This document shows, piece by piece, positions 41,520-51,069 of a stretch of DNA of 64,000 bases. Made by a program: the position numbers and the translations under genes. The stretch is taken from NCBI GenBank assembly GCA_020847855.1, contig JADLBH010000037.1, forward strand, positions 186,001-250,000, read 5' to 3'. Position 1 is the stretch's first letter. Every line of letters starts with the position of its first letter. Below the pieces are notes generated by a model that saw nothing but the letters and a program-made list of their open reading frames with translations, did not search any database and was not told the DNA's origin. Source of the stretch: Fimbriimonadaceae bacterium. Its GTDB lineage: Bacteria > Armatimonadota > Fimbriimonadia > Fimbriimonadales > Fimbriimonadaceae.

Positions 41520-42733
41520 ATGGCGCCCGCATTACTCGGCGCATCGGCGCATCGGCGCATCGGCGCATCGTCGCATTCATTGTTGCGTCGTTCGTTTGTC
41601 TCCCGGCTAACGCACAAGTCTCGGGCGCGGGAGCCTGGGTGCCAGTTCCAGGCAACGACATGCCCTTATACTTTTCAGGCACATTCAACAAGGCCTCGGG
41701 AGCAGCATCGTGCCAAAATCCATATAACGGGCAATCTAATTTGATCGTTTGGGCGACGCTGAAAGTCGGCCCTTCCTTGGGCCTTCTAACGACGATCAAA
41801 CAATACCAGCACGTGCCTGGAGAGCCCGCACTCGTCACGTTGTCGCTCCTAGGATTCTTTGACTCGACTTTCTTCACAGACTACACCCTCGTCAAGGTCA
41901 GGATTGAAGCCGAGGACACGTTTGGCAACTATCTCCACAAGGAGGAGGAGCGTCAGGTGGACAACAAGCTGTTCGCCTTCAACGACGGAAGAATCACGGC
42001 CTTGCCTGGAGGTAACGGCGCCGCCGAAGTAGAGGCCGCCATGGCTGGCAGTACGTACTCGAGTGACAAGGACCAGAGCTTCTTTTGGAACCATGTCACG
42101 GTCTTCCAAGAGTTGGAGTACGCTGGAATCTATCATGTGACTGCGCACGGTGTCGGAGGCACGATCCATGAGGCTCCAGCCTTCGACAGCGGCACCAATT
42201 CGCAAGACTATGTCGCTGCAGGAGGGCAGTCGCAATCTTACGAGAACTTCCGCTACTTCTGGAATGGTGGGGTGCTGGGGTTCCCACCCTTCAATCTGGG
42301 GCGCCCACCCATTCACTTTGCAATGGCCGACTTCTGCGAGTCAGGAGTCGGCTGTTTCGAGTTTCCGGGCCAACCTGGGCATGGCCCGTTTGAGACTATG
42401 CTAGTCCCGTACTATTGGAACGACGAGTACATGCGGAACCAAGCTGTATGGACTTGGAACGGATTCACCAGCGTAGGGCTTACGCAAAACGCTGCGTGGC
42501 ACGTTTGGACTCGACTCGCCGCTGGTAAGACGGTGAACAAGACTCGAACCGAACTGATCCAGGCGCAAGCAAACGGTCACCCACGCGTAGTCAACATCAG
42601 TGCTGTGGCCGGACCTCCTTGGCGTAGAGTCCTGTACTCTCAAGATTGTCCAATCCTTGGTGATAAGCATACGCGGATTCGAAGTGTGTACACAGGAAAC
42701 GACCTTTCGGTCTCTACAGGTTGGTATCGATGA
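41520..42733 (+). CDS. Cassette 2: secreted clan-CD/CHAT-like cysteine-peptidase-like protein; ATG out of frame with body (OFF)
   Basis: Body RRIVAFIVASFVCLPANAQVSG; HVTAHGVGG (His) and FAMADFCESG (Cys); ATG frame differs from body frame. Confidence 0.65.
41537..41576 (+). repeat. 8-bp tandem repeat: CGGCGCAT x4 plus CGTCGCAT
   Basis: Directly read; begins 17 nt into the ATG 41520 frame. Confidence 0.9.
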
Positions 42734-43797
42734 TGCGATGCGTCGGAGTCCTTGTCTACATCCTGCTTGCCAACTTCGGCCTAGCACAGCATGTCGACTC
42801 TGAACGCGAGGCGTTTCGACGTGGACGGGATCTGATTCTGTCGATCGCGCCTTACTTGGATTCTGTAGAGCTCACGGTACGCCGCGAAGAGTACGCGCTG
42901 AGCGGCTATGACGTCTGGTGGATCGAGGGTCGAAGTGGCGAATGCTCAATGACTGTTCGTGCGAGCGACGGAGCGATTACTTCCTTTGCGGACTACCTTT
43001 CGGAGGCTGACTTGAATCCGCAGGGCGAACGAACCGTGACCGACGAGGCAGCGGCACGTGCGCTTGCCGAACAATTCGTTCACGCTCTGTCGCCTAGCTT
43101 TGCGAAGTTCAACATTATCGGCTATATATCGCAAGGCCCAGATGGGAGAAGCGATCCTTTCGCACCCGTCGTCGAACTTAGACTAGCGGAGCCAGCCCCA
43201 GGCTATGAGGGATCGGTAAACGAAGGAACGGTCAAGTTGGACGCGGTTCGGGGTCGGCTCCTGTTTGCCGCCATTGCGGATATCTACCGATTCGTGCCTC
43301 CGCAAGCTACATTGCCACTGGACGAGGCGATCGCTCATTTGCGCACTGCGTGGAACGCGGAGGCTCCTCACTTCGAGCGCTATGGATGGACTTCAAGATG
43401 GCCAGGAGACGATGTCTGCCGAAACTCTGCAAGAATGATTGTGTACCCTCCAGCAGGTGCCCACGCCAACACAAGCGAACTGGGTGCCGACTTGGAGCGG
43501 AGCCGAACGGCACGTGTCTGCTGGACATTCGGCTACAGAGGGTTCAGCATTGCGATAGATGCAGAAGACGGAAGGCTCGTACGGTCTGACCTAGCGAAGC
43601 AGAACCCGAACAAGTCAGCGGATCCCAGGCTAGGCAAAGGACAGCTCACAGCCATAGAAAGGGAGCATCTCCGGCTTGCCCCTGAACGGGACAAGTCGAA
43701 CTCAGTGCGGTTCTTGGCCGCGATTGCGATCTGCGTGAGTGCTGTAGTCGGATTCTTGTATTGGAAACGTCGAGCAAGCGTGAGTGCTTTGGACTGA
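42730..43797 (+). CDS. Cassette 2: secreted PepSY-like protein with C-terminal TM anchor
   Basis: Signal peptide; [37 protein letters not shown] near C-terminus. Confidence 0.6.
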   Translation: MMRCVGVLVYILLANFGLAQHVDSEREAFRRGRDLILSIAPYLDSVELTVRREEYALSGYDVWWIEGRSGECSMTVRASDGAITSFADYLSEADLNPQGERTVTDEAAARALAEQFVHALSPSFAKFNIIGYISQGPDGRSDPFAPVVELRLAEPAPGYEGSVNEGTVKLDAVRGRLLFAAIADIYRFVPPQATLPLDEAIAHLRTAWNAEAPHFERYGWTSRWPGDDVCRNSARMIVYPPAGAHANTSELGADLERSRTARVCWTFGYRGFSIAIDAEDGRLVRSDLAKQNPNKSADPRLGKGQLTAIEREHLRLAPERDKSNSVRFLAAIAICVSAVVGFLYWKRRASVSALD

Positions 43798-43859
43798 TTC
43801 AACACATCTCACCGCAAGCCAGTACCGTCCGCATGGACTGGATCAAGCTTGTTATTGCC

Positions 43860-44144
43860 GACGGCAAGACGGTCCGCGCCATGGACGTGCTGGTGCCACG
43901 GATCGGCGAGCTGATCGGCGGGAGCCAGCGCGAGGAGCGGCTCGACCGGCTCGAAGGGCGGCTCGACGAGCTCGGGATGCCCAAGGAGCCGTATTGGTGA
44001 TACCTCGACCTGCGGCGGTACGGCAGCGTGCCCCACGGCGGGTTCGGGCTCGGCTTCGAGCGGCTGGTGATGTACCTGACCGGCATGAGGAACATCCGCG
44101 ACGTAGTGCCCTTCCACCGAACGCCGGGCGACGCGGAGTTCTAG
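43860..44144 (+). pseudogene. asnS 3'-end partial copy (285 bp) with in-frame TGA
   Basis: Matches asnS 38485..38769 with about 23 mismatches by hand count; protein changes limited to about 5; TGG to TGA at EPYW*YLDLRR. Confidence 0.95.
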
Positions 44145-44175
44145 ATTCTGGGTCTCGCATCATTTTCGGGAGGAC

Positions 44176-44205
44176 TTGACAAGGGCAGAAACTAGGGTGT
44201 ACGCT
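44176..44205 (+). promoter_or_regulatory. Predicted promoter, cassette 3 (TTGACA-N18-TACGCT; ATG 7 nt downstream)
   Basis: Same architecture as cassette 2. Confidence 0.78.
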
Positions 44206-44212
44206 CTAGGGC

Positions 44213-45426
44213 ATGGCGCACGCTTTACTCGGCGCATCGGCGCATCGGCGCATCGGCGCATCGGCGCATCCGTGCTTCTCGCGCTTGTCGCCTGCCTCTC
44301 GCAGGCTGACCTCCACCTCGTGATCCCGAGCGACGGGCCGTTGCCGCTCTACTTCTCCTCCACGAACGCCCGGATCAGTGCGCGCGCCTGGGTCAGCGGG
44401 ACCTCGGACGGCATCGAAAGCTTCGAGATCAAGCTGAACGGCTTTCCCGTGTACGGCAAGGCCTTCGATCCACAGCAGGGCGAACTGCCATCGGGCTGGC
44501 GCGCCCACGTGATGTTCGACTCGACCCATTGGGGCAAGGAGATGACAACTTGCGTCGTCCGCCTCGAGGCCAAGGAGGTGGGCCAGCCGGAGCAGAACAC
44601 CGAGGTCACCATTCCGATCAAGAACAAGGCTGCCGGCTACATCCTGAGCCACTTCGTCGCGACCGGTGACTCGCTCACGCCAACGATGGACGCACTCGAG
44701 AAAATGGGCTACGTCAACCAAGCGGAGGTCTCGGCGCCGAACTGGACGGCGTCCCAGTGCCTGGGCGACATCGCCGGGTGCACCGTGTTCTACGTCGCGA
44801 GCCACGGCCACTTCATCCAGCCGGGCAAGTCGTACTTTAGCGACGGCACCGCCGGAGCGAACGAGGTGCCGCCCGGGATGCCGGTCTACTCGCTGGTCGC
44901 GCCAGGCTCGAGCAACGAGGTAAAGCCCGTGCGCGAGACGGCTGTCGGCACAAACCTGGAACCCCAGCAGCTCCCACCCTTCAACCCCACAGGCAACCCG
45001 CCGATCGCGTTCGCGTGGGTAGACTCGTGCAACACGGCGCTGCTGGAGACCGCTGACGAGTACCTTAAGGGTTTCTGCTACCCCGAGAGGAACAAGTACA
45101 TGCCAGAGCAGATCGAGAACCAGGCAGAGATGGGGTGGGACAGCACAGTGCCGAACGTCGCAATGCCTGTCTTCGCGGGCAAGTTTTGGTCTTACATTAG
45201 CGAAGGGTCCGTGGCTCAGCGGGCGAGAACCTATGCGCTTCAAGACACGGACGCATGGCACCGGGAAAAATACAACAATCTGCCATTCACCCCTACCCCG
45301 CGACTGTTCGGCGATCACACTACTCGGTTGCGATTTGTCTACACGGGATTCGATGACATTGACCCTAAACTTCCGTACCCGGGCGTAAAGCCATGGCACC
45401 GAACCCTCAGCGAGGGGCAGCCGTGA
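44213..45426 (+). CDS. Cassette 3: secreted clan-CD/CHAT-like cysteine-peptidase-like protein; ATG out of frame with body (OFF)
   Basis: Body RRIGASVLLALVACLSQADLHL; CTVFYVASHGHF (His) and AFAWVDSCNTALLE (Cys); ATG 44213 frame differs from body frame. Confidence 0.68.
44230..44270 (+). repeat. 8-bp tandem repeat CGGCGCAT x5
   Basis: Directly read; begins 17 nt into the ATG 44213 frame. Confidence 0.92.
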
Positions 45427-46322
45427 CCATTTCGGTTCTGACGATAGCTGCGCTGACCGTGGCCCCCTCGATGCCACTACGCTTCGAGGAGACCCCGACT
45501 CCGGAAGAGTTTGCAGTCGCCGCTTCTTTCTTGAGTTGCTTAGGGGCCGACGCTGGCAAGCGCGAATCATGGCGATGCGGTCGGGATCATGGCATTCACC
45601 TCTTCCATCCAGACACTCAGCACGAGTTGGACCTGAAGGTCTACGATGCCAACTTGCGGGTTCAACGATACTCCAATGGGAGACTTCTTAAGGAGCGCAA
45701 GGAGGAACGCGGAAGCCGATCCGGGCACAGACACTTGAACGAGGCGGAGAGTGCCGCGAGAATGGACGAACTGTTGAGCCGCCTTATGCCCGAAAGGGTG
45801 TGCAGGCGAACCTCTTTCCAGTTTGCCGCCGAGGGAAGCGCCGCAGGCGAGCTCGGCCGGTACGTGCAGGATCTGTGTGGAGGTGCACGGGCAGTCTACG
45901 AAAGGATCGAGCCAGAGGGCCCGCTCTTGGGAGGCGGTGAGGCTGAACTGGTAATTGACACCATCGGCGGGCGGCTGATCTATTTCGAGCGTACGCCAAT
46001 GGACGTTGAGATTACAAGCCGAGCCGATTCCGTAGGCGAAGCCAGTGCTCGTTTGACCGCATCGAACGTCGCACTTCGCGAGTTTGGGTTGATCGTCACA
46101 GACCTTCGATCCGATGCGCATAGAGGGTTCTCATGGCCGGGCGACCATCCTGGGAACGAGATGGCCATCCGAACCAAGCAACCTTTGGAGGCTCGGCTAT
46201 GCTGGCGATACTTGTTCTACGAGGCGAGCGGGAGCCCAGGCCATTGGCAGAATCTATTCGTTTACGTAGATGCGGCGACCGGACGGTGCATGGGTGCGTT
46301 CCTGTTAGGACACCCTGGTTGA
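45423..46322 (+). CDS. Cassette 3: secreted PepSY-like protein
   Basis: GTG start overlapping the upstream stop; C-term LFVYVDAATGRCMGAFL. Confidence 0.6.
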   Translation: MTISVLTIAALTVAPSMPLRFEETPTPEEFAVAASFLSCLGADAGKRESWRCGRDHGIHLFHPDTQHELDLKVYDANLRVQRYSNGRLLKERKEERGSRSGHRHLNEAESAARMDELLSRLMPERVCRRTSFQFAAEGSAAGELGRYVQDLCGGARAVYERIEPEGPLLGGGEAELVIDTIGGRLIYFERTPMDVEITSRADSVGEASARLTASNVALREFGLIVTDLRSDAHRGFSWPGDHPGNEMAIRTKQPLEARLCWRYLFYEASGSPGHWQNLFVYVDAATGRCMGAFLLGHPG

Positions 46323-46562
46323 CCGCCGAGCGAGACGGATTTGTAGATGAGGCTAGGGTGACTCAGGAAAGCTCCCGTCAACCGCTCATTGTCGACCATT
46401 TGGTGTACGATGCTCTCGCTGCCATTGCAGGTTGTGCGCCCATTTGATGCTTCGCACGACATCTCGCGTCGGCACAACCGTGTGGGCGGGCGAGACTCGA
46501 TTTCACGATTCCTGCTCTGTGCCGCGAGTCCCCCGCATTTTTACTAGGATTCAACCGTTTGA

Positions 46563-46592
46563 TTGACGTCGCGCAGAGGATCTGGGTATAGG
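46563..46592 (+). promoter_or_regulatory. Predicted promoter, cassette 4 (TTGACG-N18-TATAGG; ATG 9 nt downstream)
   Basis: Same spacing as cassettes 1-3; no 8-bp repeat follows. Confidence 0.7.
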
Positions 46593-46601
46593 TCAACTCC
46601 C

Positions 46602-47636
46602 ATGCGTTGCCTTGCATGCCTGGCGGCGGTGATTCCAACTGGGGCGTGGGCAGGGGTCGTGTTCGACATCCCTGCCCCAGGCTACCAGCTCCCAGACATC
46701 TTCAGCGGAACGAACTGCCCTGCTTCGGGGCTCGCCCGCGCCGAGGGCACACAACTTCGTGAGGTTGAGATCTACCTCAAGCAGGGCACGAAGCTGATCA
46801 AGGCCGCGTCATGGTCCCACGTGAACGGGCCAGGGGTCGTCCCGCAACGAGGATTCGCAGTCCGTTTTGCGAGCACAGAGTTCGAGAACGACGACGAGGT
46901 CAAGATCTACATGAGGGCCAAGGACAGCAACGACGTATGGACCACTTCGCAAGAGGTCGGTCGCAACGTGCAGAACGAAGGCCTGCTCTACGAGATCACG
47001 CAATTCGCCCTCCAGTCCGGAATCATCGCCGCCGATATCGCCCTTGAGGCCGCCAAGCACGACACGAGCGAGTACCACTATGCCGACGGATGGACCAAGG
47101 CGCTCTTTCTGAGCAAGTTGCAGACGATGGGGACGGCGATCCACCTCGGCAGCCACGGCCAGACAGACGGCGACATCCAGGCCGACGACGGCTCGTGGAT
47201 GTCCACTTCCGAGTTCCTCGCGAAGCGGTCGGCGGCTGTAGGGAACGGCGTCCCGCCCATGAACATCGGGCTTCTCGACGATTGCAACGTGGGCCTGAGC
47301 CAGACCCCGGAGGCGCTCCTCTACCCCTCGAACCCGCCTCCGGTAGACCGGGCCATCGTCTCGTTCAACGTTGAGGTGAGCGCAGAACTGAGCATGTGGT
47401 ACGCCAATGCGTTCTGGTCCGCGCTCCAGTCCAAGCAAACTGTGGCAAAGGCGGTGGACGACCTAATCGAGGCGTACAACGCGAATGGTGATTTCGAAGG
47501 GGCAGACGCGCTTGAGAAGTCGGAGGTTCGCATTGCTGGTGACGAGAAAACCAGGCTCATCGGCGTCTACTGGCCGGGGCCGATCGCCACCCAGGCGATG
47601 CGCGACGCGGTCGTGCGCAAGGAGGCGGAATGGTGA
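46602..47636 (+). CDS. Cassette 4: secreted clan-CD/CHAT-like cysteine-peptidase-like protein (in frame, ON)
   Basis: MRCLACLAAVIPTGAWAG signal; AIHLGSHGQ (His) and GLLDDCNVG (Cys). Confidence 0.72.
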   Translation: MRCLACLAAVIPTGAWAGVVFDIPAPGYQLPDIFSGTNCPASGLARAEGTQLREVEIYLKQGTKLIKAASWSHVNGPGVVPQRGFAVRFASTEFENDDEVKIYMRAKDSNDVWTTSQEVGRNVQNEGLLYEITQFALQSGIIAADIALEAAKHDTSEYHYADGWTKALFLSKLQTMGTAIHLGSHGQTDGDIQADDGSWMSTSEFLAKRSAAVGNGVPPMNIGLLDDCNVGLSQTPEALLYPSNPPPVDRAIVSFNVEVSAELSMWYANAFWSALQSKQTVAKAVDDLIEAYNANGDFEGADALEKSEVRIAGDEKTRLIGVYWPGPIATQAMRDAVVRKEAEW

Positions 47637-48517
47637 GGGCACACGCCTTGCTCTCGGCCCTAGTGCTCGGGTTCGCAGTGGGCTTGCCTCGTCTCGCCGT
47701 CGCCCAGTTTACGATCTTCTCGGACGGCGGTTTGCGCAAGCCAGGCGACGTGCCCGACGAGGCCATATACGCTGAGGCCTCACGTTTTCTCACCGCTCAT
47801 GGTCGCCAAGGCATCCCTCTGCAAGCAACGATGGAGCTCCGCGAGACCAAGTTCCGTCCTCGACGTTGGGAAGTGAGCTTCGAAGATCGAGTTTTGGTAG
47901 AGATCGAGCCCACGAGTGGCCGAGTCGTAGAATATTCTGACCTCGAGTACTTCTGGTCCCTTCCAGGTGGCCGACATTCCTCCCAGTTCCGCTATCGCTC
48001 CGCAGAGGACGCTCGGGCCGATGCCTCCACGATGCTCCTCGCCCTCACTGCCCCCGTCGTCCCGATGGTTGGGGAAGTCCAGTTCGCGCCGGAAGGGGGG
48101 AAGCACCGCACCGCGATTTATGCCTATGGCAGCCTCCTAGAAGACGGCGTCCCTGTGCGATCAGTTTCGACGTCAATAGGCATGGATCCGGAGACAGGGA
48201 AGCTCGTGTCATTCACAGGCTTCACGACTTTCGCGTTCGAGAACCGCGAGTCGAGGCTCTCCGAGGTCGAGGCCCAGGCAGTCGCGCTCTCCGCTTACGC
48301 CACCATGCGCGTCCTCGGTGAACGGTGCCAATACGACCCGAAGAAACCGCCGGAGAAGATCTATACCAAGCCCCGGAGCCAGTACGGGCTCGCCTACCCG
48401 CCGACCGAGGAGGTCGTCCGTCTGCGCCTCGCGTGGCGGGTCCGGTTCGGGCACCACGTCGTGGACGTGGACGCCGCGACCGGCCAGATCCTGGGCGAGA
48501 GCCTCGGAAAGCAATAG
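47630..48517 (+). CDS. Cassette 4: secreted PepSY-like protein
   Basis: Signal peptide; RVRFGHHVVDVDAATGQILGESL. Confidence 0.7.
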   Translation: MVRAHALLSALVLGFAVGLPRLAVAQFTIFSDGGLRKPGDVPDEAIYAEASRFLTAHGRQGIPLQATMELRETKFRPRRWEVSFEDRVLVEIEPTSGRVVEYSDLEYFWSLPGGRHSSQFRYRSAEDARADASTMLLALTAPVVPMVGEVQFAPEGGKHRTAIYAYGSLLEDGVPVRSVSTSIGMDPETGKLVSFTGFTTFAFENRESRLSEVEAQAVALSAYATMRVLGERCQYDPKKPPEKIYTKPRSQYGLAYPPTEEVVRLRLAWRVRFGHHVVDVDAATGQILGESLGKQ

Positions 48518-48583
48518 CCCCTCAGAGAAACTTCGCGGCGAAAATCGCATGGATCGTGCATATAATCCACTCGGGTTAGCCCT

Positions 48584-49273
48584 ATGTCACGATCTTTGTA
48601 CTTTGTGACCGCCACGGCAGTGATGCTCGTTTGCGGTTGCTCCCAGCCCGTCGCCGAAATCGCCGTCCCCAACGGTTCTGCCGCTTCGGCGGTCCCCGCT
48701 CTCGATGCCAAGCACGCGCTGAGCCAAGAGAGGACAGCACGAGCGATGGCCGGGCTCGAAGTCCGCGGTGGCCTCCTCCTTGTAGTCCGGCCCATCCAGG
48801 CCACCCCCGCCCAGGCTCAGGCGCTCCTCGCCCAGGCGCGAGCCTCCCTCGTGGAGAACAGTTGGTTCGTCTGTTGCGAGGCGTACGGCAAGGCCCTTCG
48901 CGCCGCCCCCGGCTCAGCGGAAGCCTATGAAGGCTTCGCCCAAGCCGCGATGACCGACGTCAAGACCGATCTCGCCGAAGTCGCGCTCCGCTCCGCCCTG
49001 AAGTTCGAGCCATCCCGCCTCAGTGCCCGATTCAAGCTCGGCGAACTGAGGCAGATGGCAGGAGACTATGCGGGTGCGAGAGAGGAGTGGGCCCAGGTCG
49101 CCGCCGCATCCCCGCGGTTCCGGGATGTGGAGGCTCGTCTCGCCACCGTAGCGTATTTCGATGGAGATGCCCCGTCCGCGAGGCGACACTTGGCCAAGGC
49201 GAAGGCGCTGGGACAATCGGTGCCTCCCCAGTTCGAAGCCCTGCTCACCTCTCAAACGGAGGGCCGACCGTGA
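48584..49273 (+). CDS. TPR-containing lipoprotein
   Basis: MLVCGCSQPVAE lipobox region; TPR-like AGDYAGAREEWAQVAAASPRF. Confidence 0.7.
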   Translation: MSRSLYFVTATAVMLVCGCSQPVAEIAVPNGSAASAVPALDAKHALSQERTARAMAGLEVRGGLLLVVRPIQATPAQAQALLAQARASLVENSWFVCCEAYGKALRAAPGSAEAYEGFAQAAMTDVKTDLAEVALRSALKFEPSRLSARFKLGELRQMAGDYAGAREEWAQVAAASPRFRDVEARLATVAYFDGDAPSARRHLAKAKALGQSVPPQFEALLTSQTEGRP

Positions 49274-51006
49274 GGCGCACGGCCTTCTGGATCGTGATCT
49301 CCCTGGCCGCGATACTCTTTGCCCAAGACCCTGTCGTCGGCCCACAGGTGCGTATCGGAAACGACGCGCTCTCGAACTCCAGCAACGAGACGAGCGCCTC
49401 TGCGGTGACCTCGGACGGGTCCGAGATCGTCGGCGGCTGGAACGACTATCGGACCGACGGCACGATCAAGTCCGGGTTTGCCGTGAGCAGCGACTTTGGG
49501 TCGAGCTGGGCGAACGTCATCGTAAGGCCACCGGTCGCGAACCAAACGACGGTCGAAGGAGACCCGATGGCCTGTCACGACCCGCGGACGGGAACGCTCT
49601 GGGCCGGTGGGATGGCCTTCGGCGGCAACGGCGGCATCTACGTCGCCCGGAAGAACGTCGGCTCGAACACCTTCCAACCCAGCGTGATGGCCCGAATCAG
49701 CGGCTCCGTGGACAAGGGATGGATGGCCGCAGGCCCCCAGCCCGGCAACCCGAACAGCACCAGGATGTACATCACCTACAACCAAGGCTCGATCCGCAGC
49801 GACAACCTGGGCGCGACGTGGACCTCCCCGGTCTCGCTGGGGAGCGGGATCGGGTTCCTGCCCCGCGTCGGACCGCAAGGGCAACTCTACGTCACCTATT
49901 GGGACTTCAGCAACGGAGTCATGCTCCGGCGAAGCCTCGACGGCGGCTCGACCTTCGGCGCTCCCATCCGCATCGCGACCCGGATGGACGTTTGGAGCAC
50001 CGAGTTCAACAACATCCGGTTCCCTGGGTCCTATCGCGTTCCGCCGATCCACACCATGGCGGTGGACCCGGCCTCGGGGCACCTTTACGTCGTCTACTTC
50101 GACACGACGAACATCATCGGCGGGAACCGGAACGTTGACCTCTACTTTGTCAAGTCCGTGAATGAAGGGGTGACCTGGACGACCCCGATGCGCATGCCGT
50201 TCCGGGCCCTGAACACCGTCGGCGACCAGTTCTTCCCTTGGCTCGAAGTGGACGATCGAGGGCGGTTGCAGCTCCTTTACTTCGACACCCAGAACACGGT
50301 TCAGAACGACGGCTCCGCGGACGGGTTCCTCGACCAGTACTACGCCTATAGCGACGATGGCGGGAGCAATTGGTCGAAGTTCCGGTTGACCCCGCAGTCC
50401 TTCAACGCTCGACTCGACGGTCGGAACTCCAGCACGTCGTTCATGGGCGACTATCAAGGCATCGGCTTTGGGGGCCGCTATGTCTACCCCGTCTATCTCT
50501 CCACGATCACGAGCCAGGCCGAGATCTATACGAACGTGATCTATGACCCTGTGATCTGGCCCGCATCGGCCTCGGTGATCCGTGGCGAGGCACTCGCTGG
50601 AAACCGGGCTTCGCTCAACCGCAACGACGACGACCGTCTCGTCGTGCGCCGAGGACTGACCCTGAACGCCCAAGAGGCTCCAGTGAACGTTGAGATGACT
50701 GCGAACTCGCTCGCCTCCCCGCCTGCCAGCGCACGGATCTTCGTCCGGAGCCTTGCGAGCACCGCGAACCTGGAGCAGAGAGTCGAGGCCTTCGACCTCT
50801 TGGACCAAGAATGGGAAACACTCGACACCCGAGTGGCGACGACGAGCGAGACCGTCACCGACGTGGCGGTCCCTGACCCGTCTCGGTACTTCACTCCCGC
50901 GACCGGCACGATCCGGTACCGGGTCACCTACCGCGCCATAGGGCCGACCGCGACCGCGCTCTGGACGTTGAGTCTCGATCAGGCCGTCGTGATCGCGGTT
51001 CCCTAG
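49270..51006 (+). CDS. Secreted BNR/sialidase-type beta-propeller protein
   Basis: Asp-box-like repeats: SSDFGSSWANV, SDNLGATWTSP, SLDGGSTFGAP, SDDGGSNWSKF. Confidence 0.75.
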   Translation: MRRTAFWIVISLAAILFAQDPVVGPQVRIGNDALSNSSNETSASAVTSDGSEIVGGWNDYRTDGTIKSGFAVSSDFGSSWANVIVRPPVANQTTVEGDPMACHDPRTGTLWAGGMAFGGNGGIYVARKNVGSNTFQPSVMARISGSVDKGWMAAGPQPGNPNSTRMYITYNQGSIRSDNLGATWTSPVSLGSGIGFLPRVGPQGQLYVTYWDFSNGVMLRRSLDGGSTFGAPIRIATRMDVWSTEFNNIRFPGSYRVPPIHTMAVDPASGHLYVVYFDTTNIIGGNRNVDLYFVKSVNEGVTWTTPMRMPFRALNTVGDQFFPWLEVDDRGRLQLLYFDTQNTVQNDGSADGFLDQYYAYSDDGGSNWSKFRLTPQSFNARLDGRNSSTSFMGDYQGIGFGGRYVYPVYLSTITSQAEIYTNVIYDPVIWPASASVIRGEALAGNRASLNRNDDDRLVVRRGLTLNAQEAPVNVEMTANSLASPPASARIFVRSLASTANLEQRVEAFDLLDQEWETLDTRVATTSETVTDVAVPDPSRYFTPATGTIRYRVTYRAIGPTATALWTLSLDQAVVIAVP

Positions 51007-51069
51007 AGAACGCGAGCAAGGGGGACTCCCGAAAGGGTGTCCCCCCTCTCCTGATACACTGCGGGCCCC

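Noticed and set aside
43984-44000. In-frame TGA in the asnS partial copy considered as a selenocysteine codon because selB is present
   Set aside because: The residue is a conserved Trp in the intact asnS and the copy lacks the enzyme body; simple pseudogenisation is far more likely.
44230-44270. Direct repeats considered as a CRISPR array
   Set aside because: 8-bp units with no spacers; a simple tandem repeat inside a coding region.
46395-46440. GGTGTACGATG stretch resembling a degenerate cassette promoter/start before cassette 4
   Set aside because: No matching -35 at N18 spacing and only a short ORF; similarity too weak to call.
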